DNA from: [Clostridium] aminophilum DSM 10710
GTDB lineage: Bacteria; Bacillota; Clostridia; Lachnospirales; Lachnospiraceae
Assembly (NCBI RefSeq): GCF_000711825.1
Contig: NZ_JONJ01000012.1
Span: 61,530-125,529 of the forward strand
Reading direction: 5' to 3'
DNA length: 64,000 bases
In this document: positions 41,527 through 51,803 of the stretch, piece by piece
How the letters are laid out: each line of letters begins with the position of its first letter
Position numbering within the stretch: position 1 is the first letter of the stretch
Notes under the pieces: generated by a model
Database searches by the model: none
What the model was told of the DNA's origin: nothing
The model's input: the letters and a program-made list of their open reading frames with translations, nothing else
Made by a program: the position numbers and the translations under genes

Positions 41527-41660
41527 CGGAAAAGATGTCAGAACAGCCATCCATTGAGAAAAACGTTTTTAAGACAGAGGAGAACCAGTTTCAACGTATA
41601 AAAAACGGAATAGACCGCAGACGGAAGGGATTCCGTGCGGAAAGACAGGGGAGGAAGCGT

Positions 41661-43724
41661 ATGATACGAAGAAAGGCGAAAGCGGCGGCCATATTCTGCG
41701 CATTATTTGCTTTTATGAGCCTTGCGGGATGCTCGGCGGGAGCGTCCCGGCCCGGAGGAATACCGCAGGATAATGCAGCCAAGGAAAGCAGCGCAGAGGA
41801 AACGGCTGAAAACAGCGGTACAGCTGCTTCTTCCATGAGTGAATCAGAAGAAGCGTTTGCCAGGAGAGAAGAAACGGTACAAAACCTTCTCTCGCGGATG
41901 ACGCTGAAACAGAAGATTGCCCAGATGATGATGCCGTCGATCCGGAATGAACATGCAAAAGAGCAGGGCGGAATCACGGAAATCAGCGACTTCAACCGGA
42001 AGGCGGCGGAGTACGGATTTGGGGGATACATTATTTTCGAGGCGAACTGTAAGAATTCGGAACAGATTGCGAATCTTACGGCAGGTCTTCAGAAAACACA
42101 GCTTTCTGAGGGGAACGGGACAGACATTCCGCTCCTTCTGGCAATCGATCAGGAAGGCGGAAAAGTAGTCCGGATTCCGGAATCAACACATTTTCCGGGC
42201 AATATGGCGCTGGGAGCGATCGGAACGGCAGATTCCGCGGCGAAAGTAGGTGATATTATCGGGGAAGAATTGGCTGCGATGGGCATCAATGTGGACTTCG
42301 CACCGGTTGTAGACACCAATACCAATCCGAACAATCCGGTCATACATGTCCGTTCTTTTTCGGAAGATCCGGATCTCGTCGGTGAATTGGGAACGGCGTT
42401 TTTGAAGGAACTGCAGTCAAACGGAATTGCCTCGGCAGCGAAACATTTCCCGGGCCACGGGGATACGGAGACAGACAGTCATACGGGACTTCCGAAAGTC
42501 AGAAAAACGCTGGAAGAATTGAGGAAGAAAGAACTTCGTCCGTTTGCTGAAACGATTGCAGCGGGAACGGATATGGTCATGACGGCACATATTCAGTACC
42601 CGGAGATCGAAAAAGAGACTTACGTTTCGATGGCAGACGGAAAAGAGATTACGCTTCCGGCGACCTTGTCCAAACGTGTCATTTCCGGGATTCTGCGGGA
42701 TGAGATGAAATATGACGGAGTCGTTGTGACGGACTCCTTCGGCATGGCGGCGATTCGTAAACACTTCGATCTGGTGGATGCCGGTGTGCTGGCGATCAAT
42801 GCCGGCGTGGATCTGATTCTGAATCCGGGAGATGTGGTCACGGAAGACAATATCGCTGAAATGGGGGATTATATCGAGAAAATTGCCCAGCGGGTTCAGA
42901 CAGGAGAGATTCCGGAAAAGCGGATTGATGAATCGGTTACCCGGATACTTCGTTTAAAATACGATCGCGGAATCCTGTCCAAGGCAGAAACGTGGAAGGC
43001 ACTGACGGAAGAAGAGATCAGAAGGTCCGGTGAGGAAGCAAAGAAAATTGTCGGATCCGGGGAACACCGGGAGGAAGAATGGGAACTTTCCCGGAAGGCA
43101 GTGACCATGCTGAAAAATGATGCCGCCGTTCCGTTAAAGGATGCGTCTACCGTCGTGTTCTGTCCGATGGAAGATATGCTGAATTCTGTAAAATATGCGG
43201 AATACCGGCTTCGGGAGAGTCAAACGTTCCGGACTCCGGCAGACGGCAGCGAGCAGCTGAAGGGGGTATTTTACGGCAATGCACCGGCATCCGGGATCTC
43301 CGATGCGATCCGGGAGGCGGAGCAGGTGATTCTGATTACGTACACGACCTCGAAGGATAGCATGAATCCACAAAAGACGCCGGCCTGCGCATATGCGCAT
43401 GAAGTTATCCGGGAAGCACATGCTCAGGGGAAAAAGGTAGTCCTGATCAGTTCGCTTCTTCCGTACGATGCGGTGGCGTATTCGGATGCGGATGCAATCC
43501 TCATCTCTTACGGCGGCCGGGGAATTACAAAGCTTCAGATGGAATCCGGAAAAGAGCCGGTGTTTGCTGGACATTACGGAATGAATATTCCGGCGGCGAT
43601 CGGCACGGCTGCCGGGATGAGCAAAGCGGAAGGAAAACTTCCGGTCAGCATTCCGGAAATGAACGAAAAATTCGAATTCACCGACCGCATTCTTTATCCG
43701 ATCGGTTCCGGAATTACAAAATAA
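41661..43724 (+). CDS. GH3 beta-N-acetylhexosaminidase (NagZ-like) lipoprotein
   Basis: A 687-residue lipoprotein: signal AIFCALFAFMSLAGC with the lipobox Cys, a Ser/Glu-rich linker, then a glycoside hydrolase family 3 domain (about 75-400). The KHFPGHGDTETDSH motif supplies the Asp-His acid/base dyad typical of NagZ-like enzymes, and VVTDSFGM holds the nucleophile Asp. A C-terminal GH3 domain (about 450-687) is retained. It should remove GlcNAc from peptidoglycan fragments outside the membrane. GGGGAGGAAG supports ATG 41661; the frame from 41523 overlaps the preceding gene. Confidence 0.9.
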   Translation: MIRRKAKAAAIFCALFAFMSLAGCSAGASRPGGIPQDNAAKESSAEETAENSGTAASSMSESEEAFARREETVQNLLSRMTLKQKIAQMMMPSIRNEHAKEQGGITEISDFNRKAAEYGFGGYIIFEANCKNSEQIANLTAGLQKTQLSEGNGTDIPLLLAIDQEGGKVVRIPESTHFPGNMALGAIGTADSAAKVGDIIGEELAAMGINVDFAPVVDTNTNPNNPVIHVRSFSEDPDLVGELGTAFLKELQSNGIASAAKHFPGHGDTETDSHTGLPKVRKTLEELRKKELRPFAETIAAGTDMVMTAHIQYPEIEKETYVSMADGKEITLPATLSKRVISGILRDEMKYDGVVVTDSFGMAAIRKHFDLVDAGVLAINAGVDLILNPGDVVTEDNIAEMGDYIEKIAQRVQTGEIPEKRIDESVTRILRLKYDRGILSKAETWKALTEEEIRRSGEEAKKIVGSGEHREEEWELSRKAVTMLKNDAAVPLKDASTVVFCPMEDMLNSVKYAEYRLRESQTFRTPADGSEQLKGVFYGNAPASGISDAIREAEQVILITYTTSKDSMNPQKTPACAYAHEVIREAHAQGKKVVLISSLLPYDAVAYSDADAILISYGGRGITKLQMESGKEPVFAGHYGMNIPAAIGTAAGMSKAEGKLPVSIPEMNEKFEFTDRILYPIGSGITK

Positions 43725-43731
43725 GATAAAA

Positions 43732-43791
43732 TGAAAACCGTTTTCATATTGACACATCCCTCTCGGGAGAGTAATATGATAACGGTTTTCA
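43732..43791 (+). promoter_or_regulatory. Promoter flanked by two Fur/Zur-type 7-1-7 boxes
   Basis: TGAAAACCGTTTTCA (43732-43746) is a perfect 7-1-7 palindrome. TGATAACGGTTTTCA (43777-43791) is the same with one changed pair. Between them lies TTGACA (43749-43754), 17 bases, TAATAT (43772-43777), so the second box covers the start region. Fur-family sites have this 7-1-7 shape; given the zinc-binding gene downstream, zinc control by Zur is the best guess. Confidence 0.72.
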
Positions 43792-43863
43792 TTTTGGCAA
43801 AAAGATGAAAGCGAATACTATAGAGAAAAAAGTTCTCAGATTGGATTCTGAAGGAGAAGTAAA

Positions 43864-44922
43864 GTGAAGAAGAAATTATTTGCAGCTGCAGCGGCTGTGG
43901 CATTGGCGGCAGCAATGATGATCGGCTGCGGAAACAAGGCGGCTTCCGGTAACGGTTCGGCAGCAGAGAAAAATACGGAGACAACGTCGGAAGCGAAAGC
44001 GGAGTCCGCTGCAGCATCGGAAGCAAAAGTTTCTATTGTGTGTACGAACTTTGCGGAGTATGATTTTGCAAGAGCCATCGCCGGCGATAAGGCAGAGATT
44101 ACCATGCTGCTGAAGCCGGGGGCGGAGAGCCATACTTATGAGCCGTCTCCGGAAGATATCATCCGGATTCAGGACAGTGATATGTTTGTCTATGTCGGCG
44201 GCGATTCCGATGAGTGGGTTGCAGACATTCTGGATTCCATGGATCAGTCCAAAATGCATGTATTTAAACTGATGGATCAGGTCGATACCGTCCAAGAAGA
44301 ACATGTGGAAGGAATGGAAGCCGAAGAAGAGGAGACAAAGTCCGAGCAGGACGAGAAGAATCTCGGAAAATCGGATCAGGAAGAAGAGCCGGAACTGGAC
44401 GAACATGTCTGGGCGTCTCCGGTCAACGCGATGCAGATCGTGGAGAAGATGTCGGCGCAGATCGCGGACATTGACCCGGATCACAAGGAAGAATATGAGA
44501 AGAATGCTGCCGATTACATCGGAAAAATCCGGAATCTCGACGAGCAGTTTAGGGATATTACGGCAAATGCGGCAAGAAAAGAGATTATCGTTGCAGACCG
44601 TTTCCCGTTCCTGTATTTTGTAAAGGAATATGGCCTGAAGTATTATGCGGCGTTCCCGGGATGTGCATCCAACACACAGCCGTCCGCGCAGACGGTGGCG
44701 TTTCTGATCGACAAGGTGAAAGAAGATCAGATTCCGATGGTATTCCATATGGAGCTCTCCAATGAGCAGATGGCAGATTCGATCGCGGAGGCGACCGGGG
44801 CAAAAGCAGAACTTCTGAATGCGGTTCACAATGTGAGCGCGGAAGATTTTGCAAAAGGCGTGACTTACGTCGACCTGATGCAGCATAATGCAGAGGTGCT
44901 GAAGGAAGCGCTGAACGGATGA
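43864..44922 (+). CDS. znuA: Zinc/manganese ABC transporter substrate-binding lipoprotein (ZnuA-like)
   Basis: A 352-residue metal-binding lipoprotein, with a lipobox at the end of the signal (MMIGCGNKA). Metal-ligand regions: GAESHTYEPSPEDI, DEHVWASPVNAMQI and the late AVHNVSAEDF. The loop between the first two (about 140-175), His-rich in most zinc proteins, is instead acidic (EEEETKSEQDEKN-type). The third usual site has VADRFPFLYFVKEYGL in place of a His. Starts at GTG 43864 with AAGGAGAAG. The ATPase and permease genes do not follow; they must lie elsewhere. Confidence 0.85.
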   Translation: MKKKLFAAAAAVALAAAMMIGCGNKAASGNGSAAEKNTETTSEAKAESAAASEAKVSIVCTNFAEYDFARAIAGDKAEITMLLKPGAESHTYEPSPEDIIRIQDSDMFVYVGGDSDEWVADILDSMDQSKMHVFKLMDQVDTVQEEHVEGMEAEEEETKSEQDEKNLGKSDQEEEPELDEHVWASPVNAMQIVEKMSAQIADIDPDHKEEYEKNAADYIGKIRNLDEQFRDITANAARKEIIVADRFPFLYFVKEYGLKYYAAFPGCASNTQPSAQTVAFLIDKVKEDQIPMVFHMELSNEQMADSIAEATGAKAELLNAVHNVSAEDFAKGVTYVDLMQHNAEVLKEALNG

Positions 44923-44955
44923 TAAGAAAACACTCGTTGTTCGTATAAACAGCGG

Positions 44956-45117
44956 ATGCACGGCATGACCGCCAGGTGCGGGAATGCCGTGCATTGCGTA
45001 TTGTGCGGAGAAAACGACAGCGCGCGAATTCCGTACAATGCGTATTGTGCGGAGAAAACGACAGCGCGCGAATTCCGTACAATGCGTATTGTGCAGAGAA
45101 AACGATAGCGCGAGAGC
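44956..45117 (+). repeat. Hairpin and three 44-bp tandem repeats after znuA
   Basis: First a perfect 11-base stem (ATGCACGGCAT with ATGCCGTGCAT, 44956-44994). Then three units of 44 bases starting at 44993, 45037 and 45081 (the third incomplete), each with GCGTATTGTGC, GAGAAAACGA, and the first two with GCGCGCGAATTCC. The array spans most of the gap to the YgiQ gene. Confidence 0.9.
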
Positions 45118-45191
45118 CAAACCGCAGAGAGATCTGGGGCGAATGAAAAGAGAAAAGTAAAAGATCAAAGAGAAAAGAAAAAGAGGATCAG

Positions 45192-47306
45192 ATGGAAGGA
45201 TTTTTACCGATCAACCGTCAGGATATGTTGGAACAGGGAATCTCGCAGCCTGACTTTGTATATGTGTGCGGAGACGCGTACGTGGATCACTCGAGCTTTG
45301 GCGCAGCGATCATTTCGCGCGTGCTGACGGCCCACGGATATACGGTAGCCATGTGCTGTCAGCCGGACTGGAAAGACCCGGCGTCCGTTGCGGAATTCGG
45401 AGAACCGAGACTGGGGTTTTTGGTTTCATCCGGCAATATGGACTCCATGGTCAATCACTATACGGTTGCCAAAAAGCACAGAAGCTACGATTACTACAGC
45501 CCGGGCGGTGAGATGGGCAAACGCCCCGACCGTGCGGTTACGGTATACTGCAATCTGATCCGGCGGACATTTAAGCATACTCCGATCATCATCGGCGGCA
45601 TAGAGGCGAGTCTTCGCCGTATGGCACACTACGACTACTGGTCGGACAGCGTCCGCCGTTCCATATTGCTCGAATCCGGCGCCGACATCATTTCCTACGG
45701 AATGGGAGAGCGCAGTATTGTGGAGATCGCGGATGCGCTGGCGTCCGGCATCGGGGTGCAGGACATCACCTGGATCGAGGGCACGGTGTTCAAGACGAGG
45801 GATGAAATGCTGGTGGAGGATGCCATCCGTCTGCCGGATTACGAGGAGATCCTCCGGGACAAGCGGAAAATGGCGGAGAGCGTGCATATTCAGTACGAGA
45901 ACACCGATCCGATCGCGTCGCGGCGGATGTATGAGACCTATGACGGGAAGACGTTTGTGGTGCAGAATACGCCGTCAAAGCCGCTGACAGAGCAGGAAAT
46001 GGACGATGTCTACGCGCTTCCGTACACCCGGAGATGGCATCCGGTTTACGATAAGGACGGAGGGATTCCGGCGCTTTCCGAGATCAAATTCAGTCTGACG
46101 TCCTGCCGCGGCTGCTACGGCCAGTGTAATTTCTGCGCTCTGACGTTCCATGAGGGACGGATCGTTCAGGTGAGAAGCCATGAGTCCATCATCCGGGAAG
46201 CGGAGCAGATGATAGAAGATCCGGATTTCAAGGGATATATTCACGATGTCGGCGGCCCGACGTCGGAGTTCCGCGGCCCGGCCTGCGCGAAGCAGCTGAA
46301 GTTCGGTGCCTGTAAGAACCGTCAGTGTCTTTTTCCGAAGCCGTGCAGCCAGCTGATTGTCGATCACAGCGATTATCTGAAACTGCTCCGGAAACTCCGG
46401 GAGCTTCCGAAAGTGAAAAAGGTGTTTGTCCGTTCCGGTTTCCGGTTCGATTATCTGATGGCGGATCCGAACAAGCAGTTCCTCTATGAGATATGCAAAT
46501 ATCATGTTTCCGGTCAGCTCCGCGTTGCGCCGGAGCACATCAGCGACAATGTCCTGAAGGAGATGGGGAAACCTTCCTTCTCGGTCTACACGGCATTTGT
46601 CGACGAATTTCAGAAGATCAATCAGAAACTCGGAAAAGAGCAATATGTGGTTCCGTATCTGATGAGTTCTCATCCGGGAAGCACGGTTAAGGATGCGATT
46701 CAGCTGGCGGAGTATCTTCAGAAGAATCATCTGAATCCGGAGCAGGTTCAGGATTATTATCCGACGCCTGGAACGGTATCGACCTGCATGTACTACACCG
46801 GCATCAATCCGCTGACGATGGAGAAGGTCTATGTGGAGCGCAATCCGCATGAGAAGGCGATGCAGAGAGCACTTCTTCAGTATCGCGATCCGAAGAACTA
46901 CGAGCTGGTGAAGGAGGCGCTGCTTCAGGAAGGCCGCGAGGATCTGATCGGATTCGGCGCCGATTTCCTGATCCCTCCGAGGAAAATGGAGTATAAGGCG
47001 GGAAAGTCGGTTCATCCGGCAAAATCCGGGAAGAAGGGGCTGGGAGGACAAAAGGAGATGTCCGGTCCGGCAGGGCGCAAAGAGACGTCCCGTCCGGCAG
47101 GACGCAAAGTGACATCCCGTCCGACAGGGCCAAAAGGAGACGTACGGTTTGGGAAAAAGAATGCTCCGGGATCGGGAACGTCGTTCGGCAGGTCCGGGGA
47201 AACGCAGAGAAAGAACAGCGCAGGACCGGATCGGAGAAACGCCGCGAAGAAAGACGGAAGATTCGGCAAAAAAACATATGAAAAACCGGCACGCGGACGA
47301 AGATAA
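45192..47306 (+). CDS. ygiQ: YgiQ-family radical SAM protein (UPF0313)
   Basis: A 704-residue radical SAM protein: B12-like N-terminal domain, radical SAM motif CRGCYGQCNFCAL (CxxxCxxC, near residue 306), then the YgiQ C-terminal region (CKNRQCLFPKPC; APEHISDNVLKEMGKP; SHPGSTVKDAIQLAEYLQ). The last 80 or so residues are basic, low in complexity and repetitive (GPAGRKETS-like units) and probably disordered. Function of the family is unresolved. AAGAGGATC precedes ATG 45192. It is monocistronic with a terminator at 47353. Confidence 0.92.
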   Translation: MEGFLPINRQDMLEQGISQPDFVYVCGDAYVDHSSFGAAIISRVLTAHGYTVAMCCQPDWKDPASVAEFGEPRLGFLVSSGNMDSMVNHYTVAKKHRSYDYYSPGGEMGKRPDRAVTVYCNLIRRTFKHTPIIIGGIEASLRRMAHYDYWSDSVRRSILLESGADIISYGMGERSIVEIADALASGIGVQDITWIEGTVFKTRDEMLVEDAIRLPDYEEILRDKRKMAESVHIQYENTDPIASRRMYETYDGKTFVVQNTPSKPLTEQEMDDVYALPYTRRWHPVYDKDGGIPALSEIKFSLTSCRGCYGQCNFCALTFHEGRIVQVRSHESIIREAEQMIEDPDFKGYIHDVGGPTSEFRGPACAKQLKFGACKNRQCLFPKPCSQLIVDHSDYLKLLRKLRELPKVKKVFVRSGFRFDYLMADPNKQFLYEICKYHVSGQLRVAPEHISDNVLKEMGKPSFSVYTAFVDEFQKINQKLGKEQYVVPYLMSSHPGSTVKDAIQLAEYLQKNHLNPEQVQDYYPTPGTVSTCMYYTGINPLTMEKVYVERNPHEKAMQRALLQYRDPKNYELVKEALLQEGREDLIGFGADFLIPPRKMEYKAGKSVHPAKSGKKGLGGQKEMSGPAGRKETSRPAGRKVTSRPTGPKGDVRFGKKNAPGSGTSFGRSGETQRKNSAGPDRRNAAKKDGRFGKKTYEKPARGRR

Positions 47307-47352
47307 ATCCTCGCGTATGAAAGATTTTGCGGAAAAAGCGTTTGGCGTACAG

Positions 47353-47392
47353 AAAAACCGGCATCTCGGGAAATGAGATGCCGGTTTTTTTC
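47353..47392 (+). terminator. Terminator after ygiQ
   Basis: AAAAACCGGCATCTC pairs with GAGATGCCGGTTTTT around a 7-base loop, followed by more T. Confidence 0.93.
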
Positions 47393-47449
47393 ATTTATCG
47401 GTTGTTTTCGACTGCGATACGAATGTACGCAATTACTGCTTTACATCCT

Positions 47450-48190
<741 letters not shown>

Positions 48191-48347
48191 GTTACTCTCC
48201 TTTTTTGTTGTGTAATCCTCGTTTGTATTGCCCATGCGCCACGGTACATCGCGGTCCCGCAGGAGACGGGGAGAGCCGTGATAAAGGGGGCCGCCCAAGG
48301 TAAGAAAATATTCCGGACGCAGCACGGGCGAGAGGTAATTTGCGTGT

Positions 48348-49190
48348 TCAGACGGATGCGTTCAGATCGGAGATCAGCTCCGGAATTACAGCCTCAAAGT
48401 CGACGCCGTAGGTCTTCTCCGGATCGTGTTCGATGGTCTCGCGGATGGAAGCGACCGTGAAGCGTGCTGCGATTTTGAGAGATTCTTCCAGCGTCTTTCC
48501 GCGCATGAGGGCGCCGACCGTTGCACTGGAGAAAATGTCTCCGGTGCCGTGATAGCTCGCGGACAGCTTTTCATGCGAGAAGCCGAAGAATTCGCCGGTC
48601 TCGACGTTCAGCCCCGAAACTCCGGTCATGCCGGGGTCTGCGGTGCAGCCGGTCAGAACAACCGCTTTTTTCGTGCCGAGTGCGGCGAGCTTTCGAAGAA
48701 CCTCCCGGATGTAGGCACCGTCATACTCAGTCTTATATTCCATGCCGGTCATGAAGCAGGCTTCGGTCAGATTCGGAACGATGATGTCGGCTTTTCCGCA
48801 CAGCTCGGCCATTGCTTTCGGAAAGTCGTCCGGGAAACCGGCGTAGAGCTTTCCGTTGTCGGCCATCGCAGGATCGACGAAGAGAAGGGTATCATCGGAA
48901 TGAAAGTTATCGAAGAAACCGGCGACCAGACGGATCTGTTCGGCGGAAGCGAGATAGCCGGTGTAGATGGCGTCAAAGTGAAAACCTTCTTTTTTCCAGT
49001 GAGCGGAGATCGGTTCGATCTGATCCTGAAGATCTTTTACCGTGAATCCGCTGAACTGGGTGTGGGTGGACAGGACGGCGGTCGGAAGAATCGCCGTCTC
49101 TACGCCCATTGCGGAGATGATCGGCAGTGCTACTGTGAGAGAGCATTTTCCAACGCAGGAGATATCCTGAATGGTAACGATTCGTTTCAT
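48348..49190 (-). CDS. Pyridoxamine/pyridoxal kinase
   Basis: A 280-residue PfkB-like (ribokinase-fold) pyridoxamine kinase, salvaging B6 by ATP-dependent phosphorylation. Signatures: QDISCVGKCSLTVALPIISAMG at the start, NLTEACFMTG, and GTGDIFSSATVGALMRG (anion hole and catalytic Asp). Length and order of motifs fit clostridial enzymes of this type. The start at 49190 has an AGAAGG-like site. It precedes the YggS gene. Confidence 0.92.
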   Translation of the reverse strand: MKRIVTIQDISCVGKCSLTVALPIISAMGVETAILPTAVLSTHTQFSGFTVKDLQDQIEPISAHWKKEGFHFDAIYTGYLASAEQIRLVAGFFDNFHSDDTLLFVDPAMADNGKLYAGFPDDFPKAMAELCGKADIIVPNLTEACFMTGMEYKTEYDGAYIREVLRKLAALGTKKAVVLTGCTADPGMTGVSGLNVETGEFFGFSHEKLSASYHGTGDIFSSATVGALMRGKTLEESLKIAARFTVASIRETIEHDPEKTYGVDFEAVIPELISDLNASV

Positions 49191-49563
49191 GAAAACCCTT
49201 CTTTCTGAATATTTGTATTATGTATGTTTTTCTCCGGCCTGTCAAAAGGATGACATGGATTATCTATATCTTTGCATGAAACTGAATATATGGATAGAAA
49301 CAGTTCAGTATAATTATATATAACCAGATTGGAAAGGCAGGACGTAGCCGGAAAGAATGCGGGGAGAGAGGGATAGAGGGAGAGCAGAATAGAGGGAGAG
49401 AAGAATAGAGGAATAGGGGAATAGAAGAATGGAAAGAACTATCGACAGGGTAAAGAAAACCGGAACATCCGCAGGACATGGATGTTCCGGCATTGGACAG
49501 AGATTTGGCCTGATTACGCAGAAAGCAAAGTCACGCGCAGCCTCTGCGTAAGAATCCGGAAGA
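49191..49563. other. Gap with purine-rich repeats and NhaC terminator
   Basis: Between the kinase and NhaC genes lies a 373-base gap. Positions 49350-49435 are almost pure A/G on the plus strand, built of imperfect copies of GAATAGAGGGAGAGA. There is no convincing frame. A minus-strand terminator follows at 49451. Confidence 0.6.
49451..49490 (-). terminator. Terminator of the nhaC-like gene
   Basis: CCGGAACATCC pairs with GGATGTTCCGG; on the minus strand it is followed by TTTTCTTT. Confidence 0.85.
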
Positions 49564-50895
49564 TCAGACGGATTTGGTCGGATCAGGGATTGTTTTCTTC
49601 CGGTCCGTGATGATGGAAAAAATTACCATAACGGCCAGAAGATACGGATAGTAGAGATATGGGAGAATGGTAATTCCCGGAATTCCCGCAAGACTGGCTG
49701 CGATCAGGAGCTGTGCGCCGTAGGGGATGATTCCCTGTGCGACGCAGGAGCAGGTGTCGAGAAGCGATGCGGTCTTCTGCGGTTCGATATCATATTCCGT
49801 GCTGATGCGCTTTGCGATCGGAGCCGCGATGACGATGGCCACGGTATTGTTGGCGGTTGCGATGTCCATCAGGATGGTCAGAAGACCGATCCCGAACATC
49901 CCGCCCTTTCGAGAGTCGAAATGGGTACGGATGAAATTGAGAATGGCGTCAAAACCGCCGTCTTCTTTCATCAGTGCAGCAATGCTTGCGACAAGGATCG
50001 TGACGATCATGGTTTCAAACATGCCGGAGGTACCGGTTCCCATCGCGGCGACTGCGGTTGAAATGGTGAGAGAACCGCTGTATACACCGGCAGCAAGGAA
50101 CAGCAGGATCCCGATGCTCAGGACGATGAAAACATTGATTCCGAGGATGGAGAGCATCAGAACGATGAAGTACGGAAGCGCCTCCGATGTAGAGAAGGCA
50201 TAGTGATCAATGATACCTTCGCCGTCCTGCAGCGCACGGATGAGAAGGAGGATCAGGGTGATTACCGCGGCCGGGAATGCAATCCGGAAATTGGTGCGGA
50301 ACTTGTCTTTCATCGCAACACCCTGCGTCTTCGTCGCGGCGATGGTGGTGTCGGAGATAAAGGACAGATTGTCGCCGAACATGGCACCGCCGACAACGGT
50401 GGCGGTGCAGAACGCGAGGTTATAGCCGGCATTCTGTGCAACGGCCGCCGCGATCGGGACAAGAACCGTGATGGTGCCGACGCTGGTTCCCATTGCCATG
50501 GAGATCAGGCAGGCGATGACAAAAAGTCCCGGAATCGCCATTTTCCCCGGAAGAATGCTGAGCAGAAGACCTGCCGCACTGGACGCGCCGCCCGCTTTCT
50601 GTGCAATGCCGCTGAACGCACCCGCCATCAGGAAGATGAAGAGCATGATGGTGATGTTGTCATCGCCGATGCCGGTGGCACAGACATGGATTTTCTCGTC
50701 AAAGGTCAGCTTCCGGTTCTGAAAAAAAGCGGTGAAGAGGGCGATGGAAAATGCTACTACAACGGACATGATGTAAAAGCCCATGCCGCCCGGAGCCGGG
50801 GAAATGTATTCAAAATAGATTCCGTTTCCCAGATAGATTACAAGAAAAACGAGAATCGGCAGCAGCGCCGCTGCATTCGGTCTGCGTTCATTCAT
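49564..50895 (-). CDS. nhaC: NhaC-family Na+/H+ antiporter or amino-acid/H+ exchanger
   Basis: A 443-residue membrane protein of the NhaC family, about 11-12 helices. Signatures: FLMAGAFSGIAQKAGG, ISMAMGTSVGTITVLVPIA, VGGAMFGDNLSFISDTTIAATKTQG and CSCVAQGIIPYGAQLL, the last two being family hallmarks. Members exchange sodium, arginine/ornithine, malate/lactate or tyrosine, so the exact ion or solute is open. AGGAGGAATA precedes ATG 50895. It is divergent from the MarR gene. Confidence 0.9.
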   Translation of the reverse strand: MNERRPNAAALLPILVFLVIYLGNGIYFEYISPAPGGMGFYIMSVVVAFSIALFTAFFQNRKLTFDEKIHVCATGIGDDNITIMLFIFLMAGAFSGIAQKAGGASSAAGLLLSILPGKMAIPGLFVIACLISMAMGTSVGTITVLVPIAAAVAQNAGYNLAFCTATVVGGAMFGDNLSFISDTTIAATKTQGVAMKDKFRTNFRIAFPAAVITLILLLIRALQDGEGIIDHYAFSTSEALPYFIVLMLSILGINVFIVLSIGILLFLAAGVYSGSLTISTAVAAMGTGTSGMFETMIVTILVASIAALMKEDGGFDAILNFIRTHFDSRKGGMFGIGLLTILMDIATANNTVAIVIAAPIAKRISTEYDIEPQKTASLLDTCSCVAQGIIPYGAQLLIAASLAGIPGITILPYLYYPYLLAVMVIFSIITDRKKTIPDPTKSV

Positions 50896-51050
50896 ATATT
50901 ATATTCCTCCTGTGTGCCTGATTTCGGACATTCGGAAACATTATATGGTTAACGCTTTCATGCGTCAAGGTAACAGTAAACAGACAGATATGAATAAAAT
51001 AAAATGAATTATGTATTATGATTATATGAGTTAATTTTAATCGTAATAAG

Positions 51051-51079
51051 TTGACAAAAGGCGATGCCCGGAATAGACT
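51051..51079 (+). promoter_or_regulatory. Promoter of the MarR-family gene
   Basis: TTGACA (51051-51056), 17 bases, TAGACT (51074-51079). It lies about 60 bases before ATG 51140 in the AT-rich divergent gap with nhaC. Confidence 0.55.
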
Positions 51080-51139
51080 AAATTATAGGAAAAACGTAGC
51101 GAAAAGCTGACATTATCTGGTTTGGGGAAAATTATAATT

Positions 51140-51571
51140 ATGGAAAAAAATATGGCGATTAAAGAAATTGCAGAAAAGCTTTATACTTTGGATTTTGAAT
51201 ATGAAAACGGTTTCTGTCGGCTTCAGGAAGAGTTTTCGGTAAAGGGCGAGGACTGTGTTCTGATGTGGCTTTATCGCATCGGGACTCCGCTGTATTCCGG
51301 CGATCTGGCAAAGAAACTTTCGCTGACTTCGGGGCGGATTGCAAATATCCTCCGGACGCTGGAGCAGAAAAAGTTTGTCACGCGCTCTACGGATCTGAAC
51401 GACGGACGAAAGGTTCTTGTGACGCTCACGACGGCCGGAAAAAAACACATCGAGAAGATCAATAAGCGCAATGTTGCCAAGCGCGCCGAGATTCTCGAAG
51501 CACTCGGTGAGGGGGATGCAGCCGAGTATCTGAGAATTACACAGAGGATTCTGCAGGTGCTGAATTCCTGA
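51140..51571 (+). CDS. MarR-family transcriptional regulator
   Basis: A 143-residue winged-helix protein: YSGDLAKKLSLTSGRIANILRTLEQKKFVTR (recognition helix) and DGRKVLVTLTTAGKKHIEKI (wing). The start is ATG 51140 with GGGGAAA at a good distance; TTG 51122 is an upstream alternative. MarR proteins act on nearby genes; divergent nhaC is the natural candidate, but no clear palindrome was found in the gap. Confidence 0.88.
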   Translation: MEKNMAIKEIAEKLYTLDFEYENGFCRLQEEFSVKGEDCVLMWLYRIGTPLYSGDLAKKLSLTSGRIANILRTLEQKKFVTRSTDLNDGRKVLVTLTTAGKKHIEKINKRNVAKRAEILEALGEGDAAEYLRITQRILQVLNS

Positions 51572-51589
51572 GAGGAACAGGAGAGATCT

Positions 51590-51740
51590 GATAAAAGCAG
51601 AAAAGAAATCTGAGATAATCCGGGGAGAAACCGGAGAAGAGCAGAGAGGAAATCTGAGATAATCCGGGGAGAAACCGGTGAATAATCCGGAAGAAACCTG
51701 AGATAATCAGGGCAAAAACTGAAAACAATCCGGGAAAACA
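51590..51740 (+). repeat. 44-bp direct repeat, purine-rich
   Basis: AAATCTGAGATAATCCGGGG recurs at 51606 and 51650 as part of a 29-base exact match (period 44), with further diverged pieces (AACCTGAGATAATCAGGG near 51695, ATCTGATAA near 51587). The gap from 51572 to 52077 has no gene; the rest is the dispersed repeat below. Confidence 0.8.
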
Positions 51741-51803
51741 GGGCTGAAAATCGAGGATATAAGGAAGAGAAGACAGGACCGTGAAATGCGGTTCTGTTTT
51801 TTC

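Noticed and set aside
43876..45168. 430-codon minus-strand frame over znuA and the 44-bp repeats
   Set aside because: His/Arg/Cys-rich translation typical of an antisense shadow; the plus strand encodes an intact lipoprotein with a promoter.
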